Below, piece after piece: positions 8,646 to 15,805 of a stretch of DNA of 32,537 nucleotides. The translations under genes were made by a program, and so were the position numbers. Numbering within the stretch: position 1 is the first letter of the stretch; the number at the start of each line of letters is the position of its first letter. Source of the stretch: JBBQSN01 sp038213835 (GTDB lineage Bacteria; Actinomycetota; Actinomycetes; Actinomycetales; CAWJMD01); contig JBBQSN010000012.1 in the NCBI GenBank assembly GCA_038213835.1, forward strand, positions 1 through 32,537, read 5' to 3'. Below the pieces are notes generated by a model that had not been told where the DNA came from, did no database searches, and was given only the letters and a program-made list of their open reading frames with translations.

Positions 8646-9401
8646 ATGAGCTTCCTGCGCGAGACCTTCATCGTGTTCCGCCGCCAGCTCCGGATGAACC
8701 TGCGCAACCCGGCGTGGGTGATCATCGGGCTCACCCAGCCGATGCTCTACCTGTTCCTGTTCGGCCCGCTGCTCGAGCCGTTCGCCGCCCAGCTCGGGTT
8801 CGACAACGCCTACACGCTGTTCGTCCCGGGCCTGCTGATCCAGCTCGGCGTCTTCGGGGCGTTCTTCGCGGGCTTCGGACTCATCGCCGAGTGGCGCGAG
8901 GGCGTGGTCGAGGCCGAGCGGGTCACCCCTGCCCGCCGCACCGCGCTGCTGATGGGACGGCTGCTGCGCGACGTGCTGCTGATCTTCGTCCAGACCCTGG
9001 TCCTGGTGGGGCTCGGCTACGTCGTCGGCATGGACGCCTCGGTCAGCGGTGCCGCGCTCGGCATCGGGCTGACCCTGCTGCTCGGCGGCGCATGCTCCGC
9101 CGCGTCCTACGGTTTGGCCCTGACCACCAAGAGCGAGGACGTGATGGCCCCGATCCTGAACTCCATCTTCCTCCCGGTGTTGCTGCTGTCCGGCATCCTG
9201 ATCCCAATCACGCTGGCCCCGCAGTGGCTCATCACGGCGAGCGACTTCATGCCGATCAAGCACATCGTCGACGGCGTGCGGGCCAGCTTCGCCGGCGACA
9301 TCGCCACCTCCGCCACCTTCTGGGGGACCGCCTGGGCGTTCATCCTCACGGGCATCGCCGTCTGGTGGGGCACCTCGACCTTCCGCAAAGAGAACGCCTA
9401 G
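8646..9401 (+). CDS. ABC-2 type permease, DrrB type
   Basis: 251-residue membrane subunit partnering the ATPase just upstream. It has about six membrane segments: residues 25-50, 60-85, 105-130, 140-165, 170-195 and 225-245. The RQLRMNLRNPAWVI amphipathic start and the WREGVVEAERVTPARRTALL loop are typical of DrrB/ABC-2 membrane proteins. It ends FRKENA. The operon appears to hold only these two genes. Confidence 0.9.
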   Translation: MSFLRETFIVFRRQLRMNLRNPAWVIIGLTQPMLYLFLFGPLLEPFAAQLGFDNAYTLFVPGLLIQLGVFGAFFAGFGLIAEWREGVVEAERVTPARRTALLMGRLLRDVLLIFVQTLVLVGLGYVVGMDASVSGAALGIGLTLLLGGACSAASYGLALTTKSEDVMAPILNSIFLPVLLLSGILIPITLAPQWLITASDFMPIKHIVDGVRASFAGDIATSATFWGTAWAFILTGIAVWWGTSTFRKENA

Positions 9402-9549
9402 CACCGGTCCCCGAACATCTGGCCGCGAGGGTCCCGGCTGACCGCGCGCGAGGAGCGCCCGCACCCGCCCGAGGACGAGGTCGTCCATCTCCAGGTAGCT
9501 CGGGTCGACGACGAAGGCCGTGCTCGAACGCCTGTGCGAGGGGACCGGA

Positions 9550-9945
9550 TCAGATCGTGACGACGTCGACGAGCCCGGCGAGTCCGGCGAAGTCGTCACC
9601 GTTGCGCGTGTACAGGTCGAGGCCGTTGGCATGGGCCGTCGCTGCGATCAGCAGGTCCGCGAACCGGCTCCGCGGCGTGCGCCCTCCGCCCACCACCGCG
9701 GCGACCACCAACCCGTAGCTGCGTGCGGCCGCGCCGTCGAACGGGAGCGGCTCCATCTTCGCCTCGACCTCCTGGAGTCGCACCTGCCGCCTCGCTGCTT
9801 CGGCGGGGTCGCCGGCAAGGTGTGGTCCCGCGGCCAGCTCCGCGGCGGTGATCGCCGAGATCGCCACCCGGTCCGGCAACGCCTCGACGACCACCGGGTC
9901 GTGCCAGTCGATGACGACGGAGGTGTCCAGGAGCCCGGTAGTCAT
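9550..9945 (-). CDS. vapC: VapC-type PIN-domain toxin
   Basis: 131-residue PIN-domain ribonuclease. The acidic residues expected to bind Mg2+ are present: Asp7 (LLDTSV), Glu36 (ITAAELAAG), Asp97 (RFADLLIAATA) and Asp118 in TRNGDDF. VapC toxins cut tRNA or rRNA when freed from antitoxin. The ATG at 9945 lies 1 nt after the antitoxin stop, so both are on one transcript and translation is probably coupled. The toxin looks intact. No other gene follows on this strand. Confidence 0.93.
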   Translation of the reverse strand: MTTGLLDTSVVIDWHDPVVVEALPDRVAISAITAAELAAGPHLAGDPAEAARRQVRLQEVEAKMEPLPFDGAAARSYGLVVAAVVGGGRTPRSRFADLLIAATAHANGLDLYTRNGDDFAGLAGLVDVVTI

Positions 9946-9946
9946 G

Positions 9947-10195
9947 TCAGAGCGCCTGGTCGATCACTCGGTCGAGGTCCGCCCGAAATCGGCCGCGGTC
10001 GATGCGCACGCCGGCCGTCGCCAGCGCCGCCACCTCCTCGCGGGAGATGAAGGCGCGGCGACCCGCGCGCAGCGGCCGAAGCTCCGCGACCGGCTCGCCG
10101 TTGCGCGTGATGACGAAGGTCTCGCCGGCCGTCACGGCCTCGATCACCTTCGCGTTCTCGTTGCGCAGCTCGCGTTGCGCGATGGTCTTCGACAC
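9947..10195 (-). CDS. vapB: VapB antitoxin (Phd/YefM-type)
   Basis: 82-residue antitoxin. The N-terminal half matches the prevent-host-death DNA-binding fold: TIAQRELRNENAKVIEAV, then GETFVITRNGEPVAELRPL. The C-terminal half (about 50-82, basic then acidic) should wrap the toxin. Start is GTG 10195. A TACGCT -10 lies 6 nt upstream inside an inverted repeat, as expected for an autoregulated antitoxin-toxin operon. Confidence 0.9.
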   Translation of the reverse strand: MSKTIAQRELRNENAKVIEAVTAGETFVITRNGEPVAELRPLRAGRRAFISREEVAALATAGVRIDRGRFRADLDRVIDQAL

Positions 10196-10201
10196 CGGAC
10201 C

Positions 10202-10207
10202 AGCGTA
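10202..10207 (-). promoter_or_regulatory. -10 hexamer of vapBC (leaderless)
   Basis: TACGCT on the minus strand ends 6 nt before GTG 10195 and overlaps the left arm of the putative operator. Confidence 0.5.
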
Positions 10208-10232
10208 GCAACGTGTGCGACGATCTGCTACG
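10204..10232. promoter_or_regulatory. candidate vapB operator (inverted repeat)
   Basis: Exact 7-bp arms cgtagca (10204-10210) and tgctacg (10226-10232) lie 22 bp centre to centre, two helical turns apart, and overlap the vapBC -10. This is the layout expected for a dimer-of-dimers antitoxin repressor. Confidence 0.55.
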
Positions 10233-10973
10233 GGGATTCCCGTGGTGGCATGAGGCCCACGTCGTGGTCACGCGGACGTTCTGCACGCTGTACGAGCCCG
10301 TGCAGTGGCCGCTGCTGGCCAACGAGCTCGCGGCGCTCGCGGTCGCACAGGCCGGCGGCACGGCCGAGGTCGCCCTGCAGCCGCAGGAGGTGCCCGCGGC
10401 GCTGGCCGGCTGGAACAGCCGCGAGGACGAGTACACCTCGGTCGGGGCCGGTCTCAGCATCTGCACCGAGACCGCACCGACGAACCGGCCCTTGACCTTT
10501 CCCGGTTCACCGACCGGGCCGACGCCGAGGCGCCCCACTTCGGCCGGATGCGGGCCTGGACGCCGCAGATGTGCGACTTCTGGCCGGTGCGCGACCGCGA
10601 CGCCTTCACCGGGCCGTGGGACCAGCAGGTCGACGAGCCGGTGATGGTGATCGGCACCCGGTTCGACCCGGCGACGCCCTACCGGAACACCCAGCCGTAC
10701 GCGGACCGGTTCCCCGACGCCCGGATGCTGACCCTGGACGGCTGGGGCCACACCATCCTCGGCAAGAGCGCGTGCGCCGACGAGGCGGTCGCCCGTTACC
10801 TGGTCGACCTCGCGGCGACCGACGGTGCGGTCTGCGCACCCGACGCCAGGCCGTTCGACGCACCGGCGGCCGCCGCAGCCCGTGGTACCGCCCCCCAGGT
10901 CGCCCAGCTGCAGGGCGACCAGCTCCCGCAGCAGGTGCCGGTGCGCCCGACACTGGGCGGCCCCGGCCTCTGA
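10213..10973 (+). pseudogene. C-terminal remnant of a TAP-like secreted alpha/beta hydrolase, frameshifted
   Basis: Only the C-terminal half of a tripeptidyl-aminopeptidase-type alpha/beta hydrolase remains. In one frame (10213 to about 10485) it reads CTLYEPVQWPLLANELAAL and on to GAGLSICTETAPT. The continuation (ALDLSRFTDRADAEAP) lies in another frame and runs to 10973. It includes EPVMVIGTRFDPATPY (the loop with the catalytic Asp) and LDGWGHTILGKSACAD (the catalytic His loop). The shift falls at about 10471-10490. The signal peptide and GxSxG nucleophile half are missing, and vapBC sits where they should be. It cannot encode an active enzyme. A sequencing error could explain the frameshift but not the missing N-terminus. 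Confidence 0.8.
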
Positions 10974-11017
10974 GCCGCGGCTGCGAACACAGCCGACCGG
11001 CACGCGCGGGGTGGTCA

Positions 11018-11023
11018 TACAGT
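11018..11023 (+). promoter_or_regulatory. -10 hexamer of the GPH transporter gene (leaderless)
   Basis: TACAGT ends 6 nt before GTG 11030 and no Shine-Dalgarno is present, so the mRNA probably starts at the initiation codon. Confidence 0.5.
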
Positions 11024-11029
11024 CGGCCC

Positions 11030-12379
11030 GTGTCCTCCCTGGCCCCCTCCGCGCGTCGCGGATACGCGCTCGGCTCGGTCGCGACGGGGACCTTCGGCAC
11101 CGTCCCCGGCCTGCTGCTCCTTCCGTACCTGACCGAGCGCCTCGGCGTGGCCGCCGGGGTGGCCGGCCTGCTCGTCGCGCTCCCCAAGGCCTGGGACGTG
11201 CTGCTCAACCCGGTGGCGGGACGGATCAGCGACCGCTCGCGCCACCCGAGCGGTCCGCGGCGCCCGTTCCTGCTGCGCGCCGGTCTCGCGCTGGCGGTCT
11301 GCTTCGCGCTGCTGTTCGCCGGTCCGGCGTCGCCGCCCGCGCTGGCGGGCGCCTGGGTGGCGGTGCTGTTCCTGGCCTGCGCCTCGGCGTACGCGTTCTT
11401 CCAGGTGCCGTACGTGGCGATGCCGGCGGAGATCACCGACGACTACGCCGAACGCACCCGGCTGATGACCTGGCGGGTCGCGGTGCTGGCGCTGGCGATC
11501 CTGCTCTCCGGGGCGAGCGCCCCAGCGATCCGCGACGCGGTAGGTCCTGATCGCGGCTACCTCGTGATGGGCGTGGTGATCGCCCTGGTGATCGCCGCGG
11601 GGTCGGTGGGGGCCTGGTGGGGCACCCGGTCCGCACCGGTCGGTCGCGTCGAGGCCGCCGGCGGCACGCTGCGCGAGCAGCTCGCCGTGGTGGGCCACGA
11701 CCGCGACTTCCGTCTGCTGCTCGGCGCGTTCGTCCTCCAGGCGCTGGCGACGGGGTCGATGCTGGCCGGGGTCGACTACGTCTCGCGAAACGTGCTCGGG
11801 AGCCCCACGGCCTCCACGCTGCTGTTCGTGGCGTTCGTCGGACCCGCGCTCGTCGTGACGCCGCTGTGGCAGCAGGTGGGGGAGGCCTGGGGCAAGAAGC
11901 GCGGCTTCGTGGCGGCCTCGCTGCTGCTCGGTGGCGGCGCGGTGGTGCTGGTCCTCGCGGCGAGCCTGCCGCCGGCCGCGGTGTACGCCGCGGTCGGCGT
12001 CGTCGGTGTCGGCTACGCCGGGGCACAGATGTTCCCGCTCGCGATGCTGCCCGACGTCGCCGCCCGGGACGCCGCCCGATCCGGGTCCGGCCGATCGGGC
12101 GTCTACACCGGTCTGTGGACAGCGGGCGAGACCCTGGGCCTGGCGCTGGGGCCGGGGCTCTTCGGTCTCGTCCTGGCGCTCGGTGGCTATCGTTCGAGCA
12201 CCGGAGGTGGCGTGGCGCAGCCTGACTCGGCGATCACGGCGATCGTGCTCGGCTTCTCGGTGCTTCCTGCCGTGCTGGTGGCGCTCTCGCTGCTCGTGCT
12301 GCGGGGCTACCGGCTCGACCACGACGTCCGCCCGCTGACCGGGAGCGGCTCCGCACCGGAGGGGACCGATGCACCCTGA
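11030..12379 (+). CDS. MFS transporter, GPH/MFS_2 type
   Basis: 449-residue, twelve-helix transporter of the glycoside-pentoside-hexuronide type: YALGSVATGTFGTVPG at the start, KAWDVLLNPVAGRISDRS after helix 2, and FQVPYVAMPAEITDDYAERT after helix 4. These sites carry the cation and sugar functions in MelB-like proteins. The GTG at 11030 is set by the -10 just upstream and by the first helix beginning at residue 8. The 3' end overlaps the start of the PLP-enzyme gene by 11 nt, so the transporter and enzyme are probably co-expressed and share a substrate. Which substrate is unknown. Confidence 0.88.
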   Translation: MSSLAPSARRGYALGSVATGTFGTVPGLLLLPYLTERLGVAAGVAGLLVALPKAWDVLLNPVAGRISDRSRHPSGPRRPFLLRAGLALAVCFALLFAGPASPPALAGAWVAVLFLACASAYAFFQVPYVAMPAEITDDYAERTRLMTWRVAVLALAILLSGASAPAIRDAVGPDRGYLVMGVVIALVIAAGSVGAWWGTRSAPVGRVEAAGGTLREQLAVVGHDRDFRLLLGAFVLQALATGSMLAGVDYVSRNVLGSPTASTLLFVAFVGPALVVTPLWQQVGEAWGKKRGFVAASLLLGGGAVVLVLAASLPPAAVYAAVGVVGVGYAGAQMFPLAMLPDVAARDAARSGSGRSGVYTGLWTAGETLGLALGPGLFGLVLALGGYRSSTGGGVAQPDSAITAIVLGFSVLPAVLVALSLLVLRGYRLDHDVRPLTGSGSAPEGTDAP

Positions 12380-13793
12380 CCACCCGATCGAGCGCGTGCG
12401 GCAACAGCTCGAGCAGCTCCGCGTCCACGACCTGCCCATCAGGGGCGGGCGCACACTCGCCTACGTCTACGACAGCGGCCTGGTCGAGGTCGACGTCCTC
12501 GCGGCCGAGACCGTCGCCGCCTTCTCCGGCACCAACGGCCTGGACCCGACCGCGTTCCCCAGCCTCGCGGCGATGGAACGCGAGCTGGTCGCCTTCGCCG
12601 CCGAGATGCTCGATGCCCCGGCAGGTGCCGCCGGGTCCGTGACCTCCGGGGGCACCGAGTCCTGTCTGCTGGCCGTGCTGGCCGCCCGTGATGCCCGGCC
12701 GGATGTTGGCCGGCCGGAGATGGTGCTGCCCTCGACCGCTCACGCGGCCTTCCACAAGGCGGCGCACCTGTTCGGCGTCACGGCCGTGGTGGCCGACGTC
12801 GACCCTCTCACCTTCCGCGCCGACCCAGCCGCCACGGCGGCGGCGACCACCGGGCGGACGGTGCTGGTCGTGGCCTCCGCGCCGTCGTACGCCCACGGCG
12901 TGATCGACCCCGTGGAGCAGATCGCCTCTGCCGCAGCGGCCCGCGGTATCCGCTGCCACGTCGACGCCTGCATCGGCGGGTGGGTGCTGCCGTTCCTGCG
13001 CGAGAGCGAACCGGAGCAGCCGGCTTGGACGTTCGCGGTCGAGGGCGTCACCAGCATCTCTGTCGACCTGCACAAGTACGCCTACGCGCCGAAGGGCGCC
13101 TCGTTGCTGCTGCACCGGTCAGGATCGTTGCGCCGCAGCCAGTTCTTCGCCTGGGCCGACTGGCCGGGCTACACGGTCGTCAACCCGACCCTGCAGTCGA
13201 CCCGACCCGGTGGTCCGCTCGCCGGCGCCTGGGCGACGGTGCAGTCGATCGGCGTCGGGGGGTACCACGAGCTCGCTCGCGCGGCCCGCGGAACCACGCT
13301 GCGGGTCGCCGAGGCGGTCGAGCGGGTCGACGGCCTGCACGTGGTGGCCCCGCCGGACTCGACCCTGCTGGCGATCGGCACCGACGAACGGCTCGACGTC
13401 TTCACCCTCGCCGACGAGATGGGCGCGCTCGGCTGGTTCGTCCAACCGCAGCTGCGGTTCGGGGCGATGGACCCGACGCTGCACCTGTCGATCAGCGCCT
13501 CGACCCCGGCCGACGCCCTCGTCGACGCCCTCGCGGCCGCGACCGCCACGGCCCTGGCCGCGGGACCGATCCGCGTGGACCCGGCCCTCGGGGCGATGGT
13601 GACCGGGCTGGACCTCGCCACCCTCGACGAGCCGACCCTGCTCGGGCTGCTGGCAGGCGCCGGGCTCGCTGACGGATCGGGGCGGCCCGCGCTGCCGGGG
13701 CGGATGGCGCCGGTCAACGCGCTGCTCGACACCTGCCCACCGCCGGTCCGTGCGGCCCTGGTGACGGCGGTGCTGGACCTGCTCAGCCGGTGA
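12369..13793 (+). CDS. PLP-dependent decarboxylase/lyase (group II decarboxylase or sphingosine-phosphate-lyase-like)
   Basis: 474-residue fold-type I PLP enzyme. GSVTSGGTESCLLAVLAARD binds the cofactor phosphate, HVDACIGGW provides Asp199 for the pyridine nitrogen, and SVDLHKYAYAPKGAS holds the Schiff-base Lys236. The HKY-YAPKG form and the GLDPTAFPSLAAME substrate loop are closest to the sphingosine-1-phosphate lyase branch of the group II decarboxylases. Actinobacterial members are usually annotated only as aspartate aminotransferase family. The reaction could be amino-acid decarboxylation or cleavage of a phosphoamino alcohol. It overlaps the transporter gene upstream by 11 nt, and its last 11 nt overlap the convergent gene. 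Confidence 0.88.
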   Translation: MHPDHPIERVRQQLEQLRVHDLPIRGGRTLAYVYDSGLVEVDVLAAETVAAFSGTNGLDPTAFPSLAAMERELVAFAAEMLDAPAGAAGSVTSGGTESCLLAVLAARDARPDVGRPEMVLPSTAHAAFHKAAHLFGVTAVVADVDPLTFRADPAATAAATTGRTVLVVASAPSYAHGVIDPVEQIASAAAARGIRCHVDACIGGWVLPFLRESEPEQPAWTFAVEGVTSISVDLHKYAYAPKGASLLLHRSGSLRRSQFFAWADWPGYTVVNPTLQSTRPGGPLAGAWATVQSIGVGGYHELARAARGTTLRVAEAVERVDGLHVVAPPDSTLLAIGTDERLDVFTLADEMGALGWFVQPQLRFGAMDPTLHLSISASTPADALVDALAAATATALAAGPIRVDPALGAMVTGLDLATLDEPTLLGLLAGAGLADGSGRPALPGRMAPVNALLDTCPPPVRAALVTAVLDLLSR

Positions 13794-14160
13794 CGGTGCG
13801 CGCGACCCGCAGCCCGACGTCGTCGACGGCGAAGGTCGCGTGGCTGCGCCGGCGCACCCTGGCACCGGTGGCGGCAACGTGCACCGGGGCGGACAGCGAC
13901 GTGCAGACGGCGATCGCCTCGTGCCACGACACCTCGTCCGCCGGGCGGCGCCCGTGGGTACCCGCCTCTGCACCGGTCACCTCGGCCCACAGGTCGCGGG
14001 TGACGGCGTGGACACCCAGCTCGAAGGTCGCGACCGGTACCGCCCAGCTGCGCCGGGTGCGGCGGTCCGTCAGGGTCACGACCCCGGCGGGGACCACGAC
14101 CGTGCCGACGCGGGGTCCGGCCGACGCCGGGTCGGGGTGCACGGGGACACCCTGTCGCAC
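13783..14160 (-). CDS. shortened formylglycine-generating-enzyme-like (SUMF1/EgtB/PvdO fold) protein
   Basis: 125-residue protein. The middle reads FELGVHAVTRDLWAEVTG and then ADEVSWHEAIAVCTSLS, the N-terminal signature of the FGE-sulfatase/EgtB fold. It ends DDVGLRVARTVTG, the C-terminal signature of the same fold. The central part of roughly 100 residues with the usual RLPTEAEWEYA block is absent and the two ends are joined in frame. Only one cysteine is present, so the FGE catalytic pair cannot form. This is either a decayed gene still open in frame or a minimal non-catalytic relative. GTG 14160 is the longest start; internal GTGs exist. It diverges from the oxidoreductase gene with 20 bp between the start codons. 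Confidence 0.65.
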   Translation of the reverse strand: MRQGVPVHPDPASAGPRVGTVVVPAGVVTLTDRRTRRSWAVPVATFELGVHAVTRDLWAEVTGAEAGTHGRRPADEVSWHEAIAVCTSLSAPVHVAATGARVRRRSHATFAVDDVGLRVARTVTG

Positions 14161-14167
14161 GGGTCGC

Positions 14168-14173
14168 TACCGT
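14168..14173 (+). promoter_or_regulatory. -10 hexamer of the luciferase-like oxidoreductase (leaderless)
   Basis: TACCGT ends 7 nt before ATG 14181. An alternative GTG at 14172 lies inside the hexamer, which supports the ATG start. Confidence 0.5.
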
Positions 14174-14180
14174 GCAGCGC

Positions 14181-14975
14181 ATGAGGTTCGCCGTGAGCAT
14201 CCCCCCGTTCACCGATCCCGCGACGGTGGTGACGATCGGCGTCGACGCCGAGGCCGCCGGATGGGACGCCGTGCTGCTGTGGGACCACGTGCAGTGGAGA
14301 GCCTCGGTCGAGCCGGAGGTGCACGACCCGTGGGTGCTGCTGGGGGCGCTGGCCACGCGCACGGAGCGGGTGCTGCTGGGCACCCTGGTCACACCGCTCT
14401 CTCGTCGCCGCCCGACAAACCTGGCCAAGCAGCTCATCACCCTCGACCACCTGTCGAGTGGCCGGGCGGTCCTGGGCGTCGGCCTCGGCGAGCCGCCGGA
14501 CCGCGACTTCTCCGACCTGGGCGACGAGCCCGACCCGCGCACCCGCGCCGCGATGCTGGACGAGTCGCTGACGGTGCTCGACGGCCTGCTGCGCGGCGAC
14601 CGGGTCGACCACGACGGCGAGCACTACACGGTGCACGCACGGTTCTCACCGGGCCCGCGCTCACGTCCCCGCCCGCGGATCTGGGTGGCCGGCGTCATCC
14701 CGAACAAGCGCCCGCTCGCGCGCGCCCGGCGCTGGGACGGCGTGGTCCCGATCGGCGAGGGCCTCACGCCGGAGGCTCTAGGTGACTACCTGAGGGACGA
14801 GGTGGGCGCCGACGTCCCGGTGGGCTGGGATGTCGTGGCGGGCCCGGCCGGTCCGTACGACCCGGCGCAGTGGGCCGAGGCCGGGGCCACCTGGCTGGTC
14901 GAGTCGGCGATGCCGGTCGAGGACGGCTGGGTCGCCGAGCTGCACGCGCGGGTCAGGCGCGGGCCACCTCGCTGA
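14181..14975 (+). CDS. LLM-class (luciferase-like) F420-dependent oxidoreductase
   Basis: 264-residue TIM-barrel flavin/F420 oxidoreductase of the bacterial luciferase superfamily. Family marks are MRFAVSIPPFTDPATVV, GWDAVLLWDHVQW, VLLGTLVTPLSRRRPTNLAK and HLSSGRAVLGVGLGEPPD. Members of this size in Actinobacteria usually use F420, but FMN use cannot be excluded from sequence. It is transcribed alone. ATG 14181 is chosen because a -10 hexamer lies 7 nt upstream. The substrate is unknown. Confidence 0.88.
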   Translation: MRFAVSIPPFTDPATVVTIGVDAEAAGWDAVLLWDHVQWRASVEPEVHDPWVLLGALATRTERVLLGTLVTPLSRRRPTNLAKQLITLDHLSSGRAVLGVGLGEPPDRDFSDLGDEPDPRTRAAMLDESLTVLDGLLRGDRVDHDGEHYTVHARFSPGPRSRPRPRIWVAGVIPNKRPLARARRWDGVVPIGEGLTPEALGDYLRDEVGADVPVGWDVVAGPAGPYDPAQWAEAGATWLVESAMPVEDGWVAELHARVRRGPPR

Positions 14976-15080
14976 GCAGCACATCCGGGTCCGCGCGGCG
15001 CCCGGGGTCCACGACCCGACCGGGAGGCGATGAGGTCCTTGAGGTCTGCGGTGACGTGCGAGGTCCACGTGCTCGGTCGC

Positions 15081-15572
15081 TCACCAGCCGTAGGTCCCGG
15101 GCTCGCCCTTGAACGGGCCGACCACGCGTGCGGTGATCCAGCCGCCGTAGAAGCCGCCGGCCTGCGGCACGACCTGCTCGCCGGCGACCGTCACCGAGTC
15201 CATCAGACCGGGGTAGAGCGCGACGTGGTCGCGGATCGTCGCGAAGCCCAGGGTCGGGTCGGGGTAGGTCCAGGCCGCGCGGGCCGCGACCCGGTCGCCA
15301 CCGACGACGTCCAGGTAGGAGGCCTCGCCCTTGAACTCGCAGTACGAGGTGCCCTCCGCCGGTCTCAGCGCCGTCGCGGTGAAGGCGTCCCGGGGCAGGT
15401 AGTAGCCCGGCGGGTGGCTGGTCTCGAGCACCCTCAGCGCGCGGCGCGTACGGGCGATCTCGACTCCCCCGAGCCGGACCACGACCTCGTCGTCGGTGGG
15501 CTCGAGCCGCGGCGGGCGCGGGTAGTCCCAGACCGACTCCTGGCCGGGACCCGGCTTCTCGCGATGCCTCAT
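15081..15572 (-). CDS. DUF427 domain protein
   Basis: 163 residues, one DUF427 domain of unknown function. Recognisable parts are VWDYPRPPRLEPTDDEVVVRLGG at the N-terminus (a common actinobacterial form), SHPPGYYLPRDAF, SYCEFKGEASYLDV and AAWTYPDPTLGFATIRDHVALYPG. There is no signal peptide or membrane segment. The ATG lies 4 nt after the stop of a 32-codon membrane-peptide frame on the same strand, so the two are probably co-transcribed. Confidence 0.88.
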   Translation of the reverse strand: MRHREKPGPGQESVWDYPRPPRLEPTDDEVVVRLGGVEIARTRRALRVLETSHPPGYYLPRDAFTATALRPAEGTSYCEFKGEASYLDVVGGDRVAARAAWTYPDPTLGFATIRDHVALYPGLMDSVTVAGEQVVPQAGGFYGGWITARVVGPFKGEPGTYGW

Positions 15573-15576
15573 GCCC

Positions 15577-15675
15577 TCATCCTGTACTCCTGCGCACCTG
15601 CGTGGCCTTCACCAGGCCCGCGCCGAGGAACACCGCCGCCAGCAGCGCCTGCAGCACCCGGAGGCAGATCTCCAT
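15577..15675 (-). CDS. 32-residue membrane peptide, DoxX-like N-terminal stub
   Basis: Short frame beginning MEICLRVLQALLAAVFLGAG and closing after one hydrophobic helix with a basic end. It resembles the first helix of DoxX-family membrane proteins, which normally have about 120 residues and four helices. AAGGGAG lies 6 nt before the ATG, so it is probably translated. It may be a truncated doxX gene or a genuine small membrane protein. The DUF427 gene follows after 4 nt. Confidence 0.5.
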   Translation of the reverse strand: MEICLRVLQALLAAVFLGAGLVKATQVRRSTG

Positions 15676-15752
15676 GACGGGCTCCCTTCTCCGATCCGGA
15701 CCGGACCGACCGTGTGAACGCTCGACATCGGGATGCGAGGCGGGATTCCCGG

Positions 15753-15767
15753 CCGGCCGAGGGCCGG
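15753..15767. terminator. weak GC hairpin after the CHAT operon
   Basis: ccggcc-gag-ggccgg forms a 6-bp stem with a 3-nt loop about 40 bp after the last CHAT-operon stop. It has no U tract. Confidence 0.3.
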
Positions 15768-15805
15768 ACGGCACGCTGGCCCGGTGAGCTCCAGCCACCC
15801 GGTCG

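Noticed and set aside
9402..9549. Possible gene fragment between the ABC permease and vapC
   Set aside because: A minus-strand stretch (FVVDPSYLEMDDLVLGRVRA) looks protein-like, but it is short, has no start or ribosome binding site of its own and matches no family I recognise.
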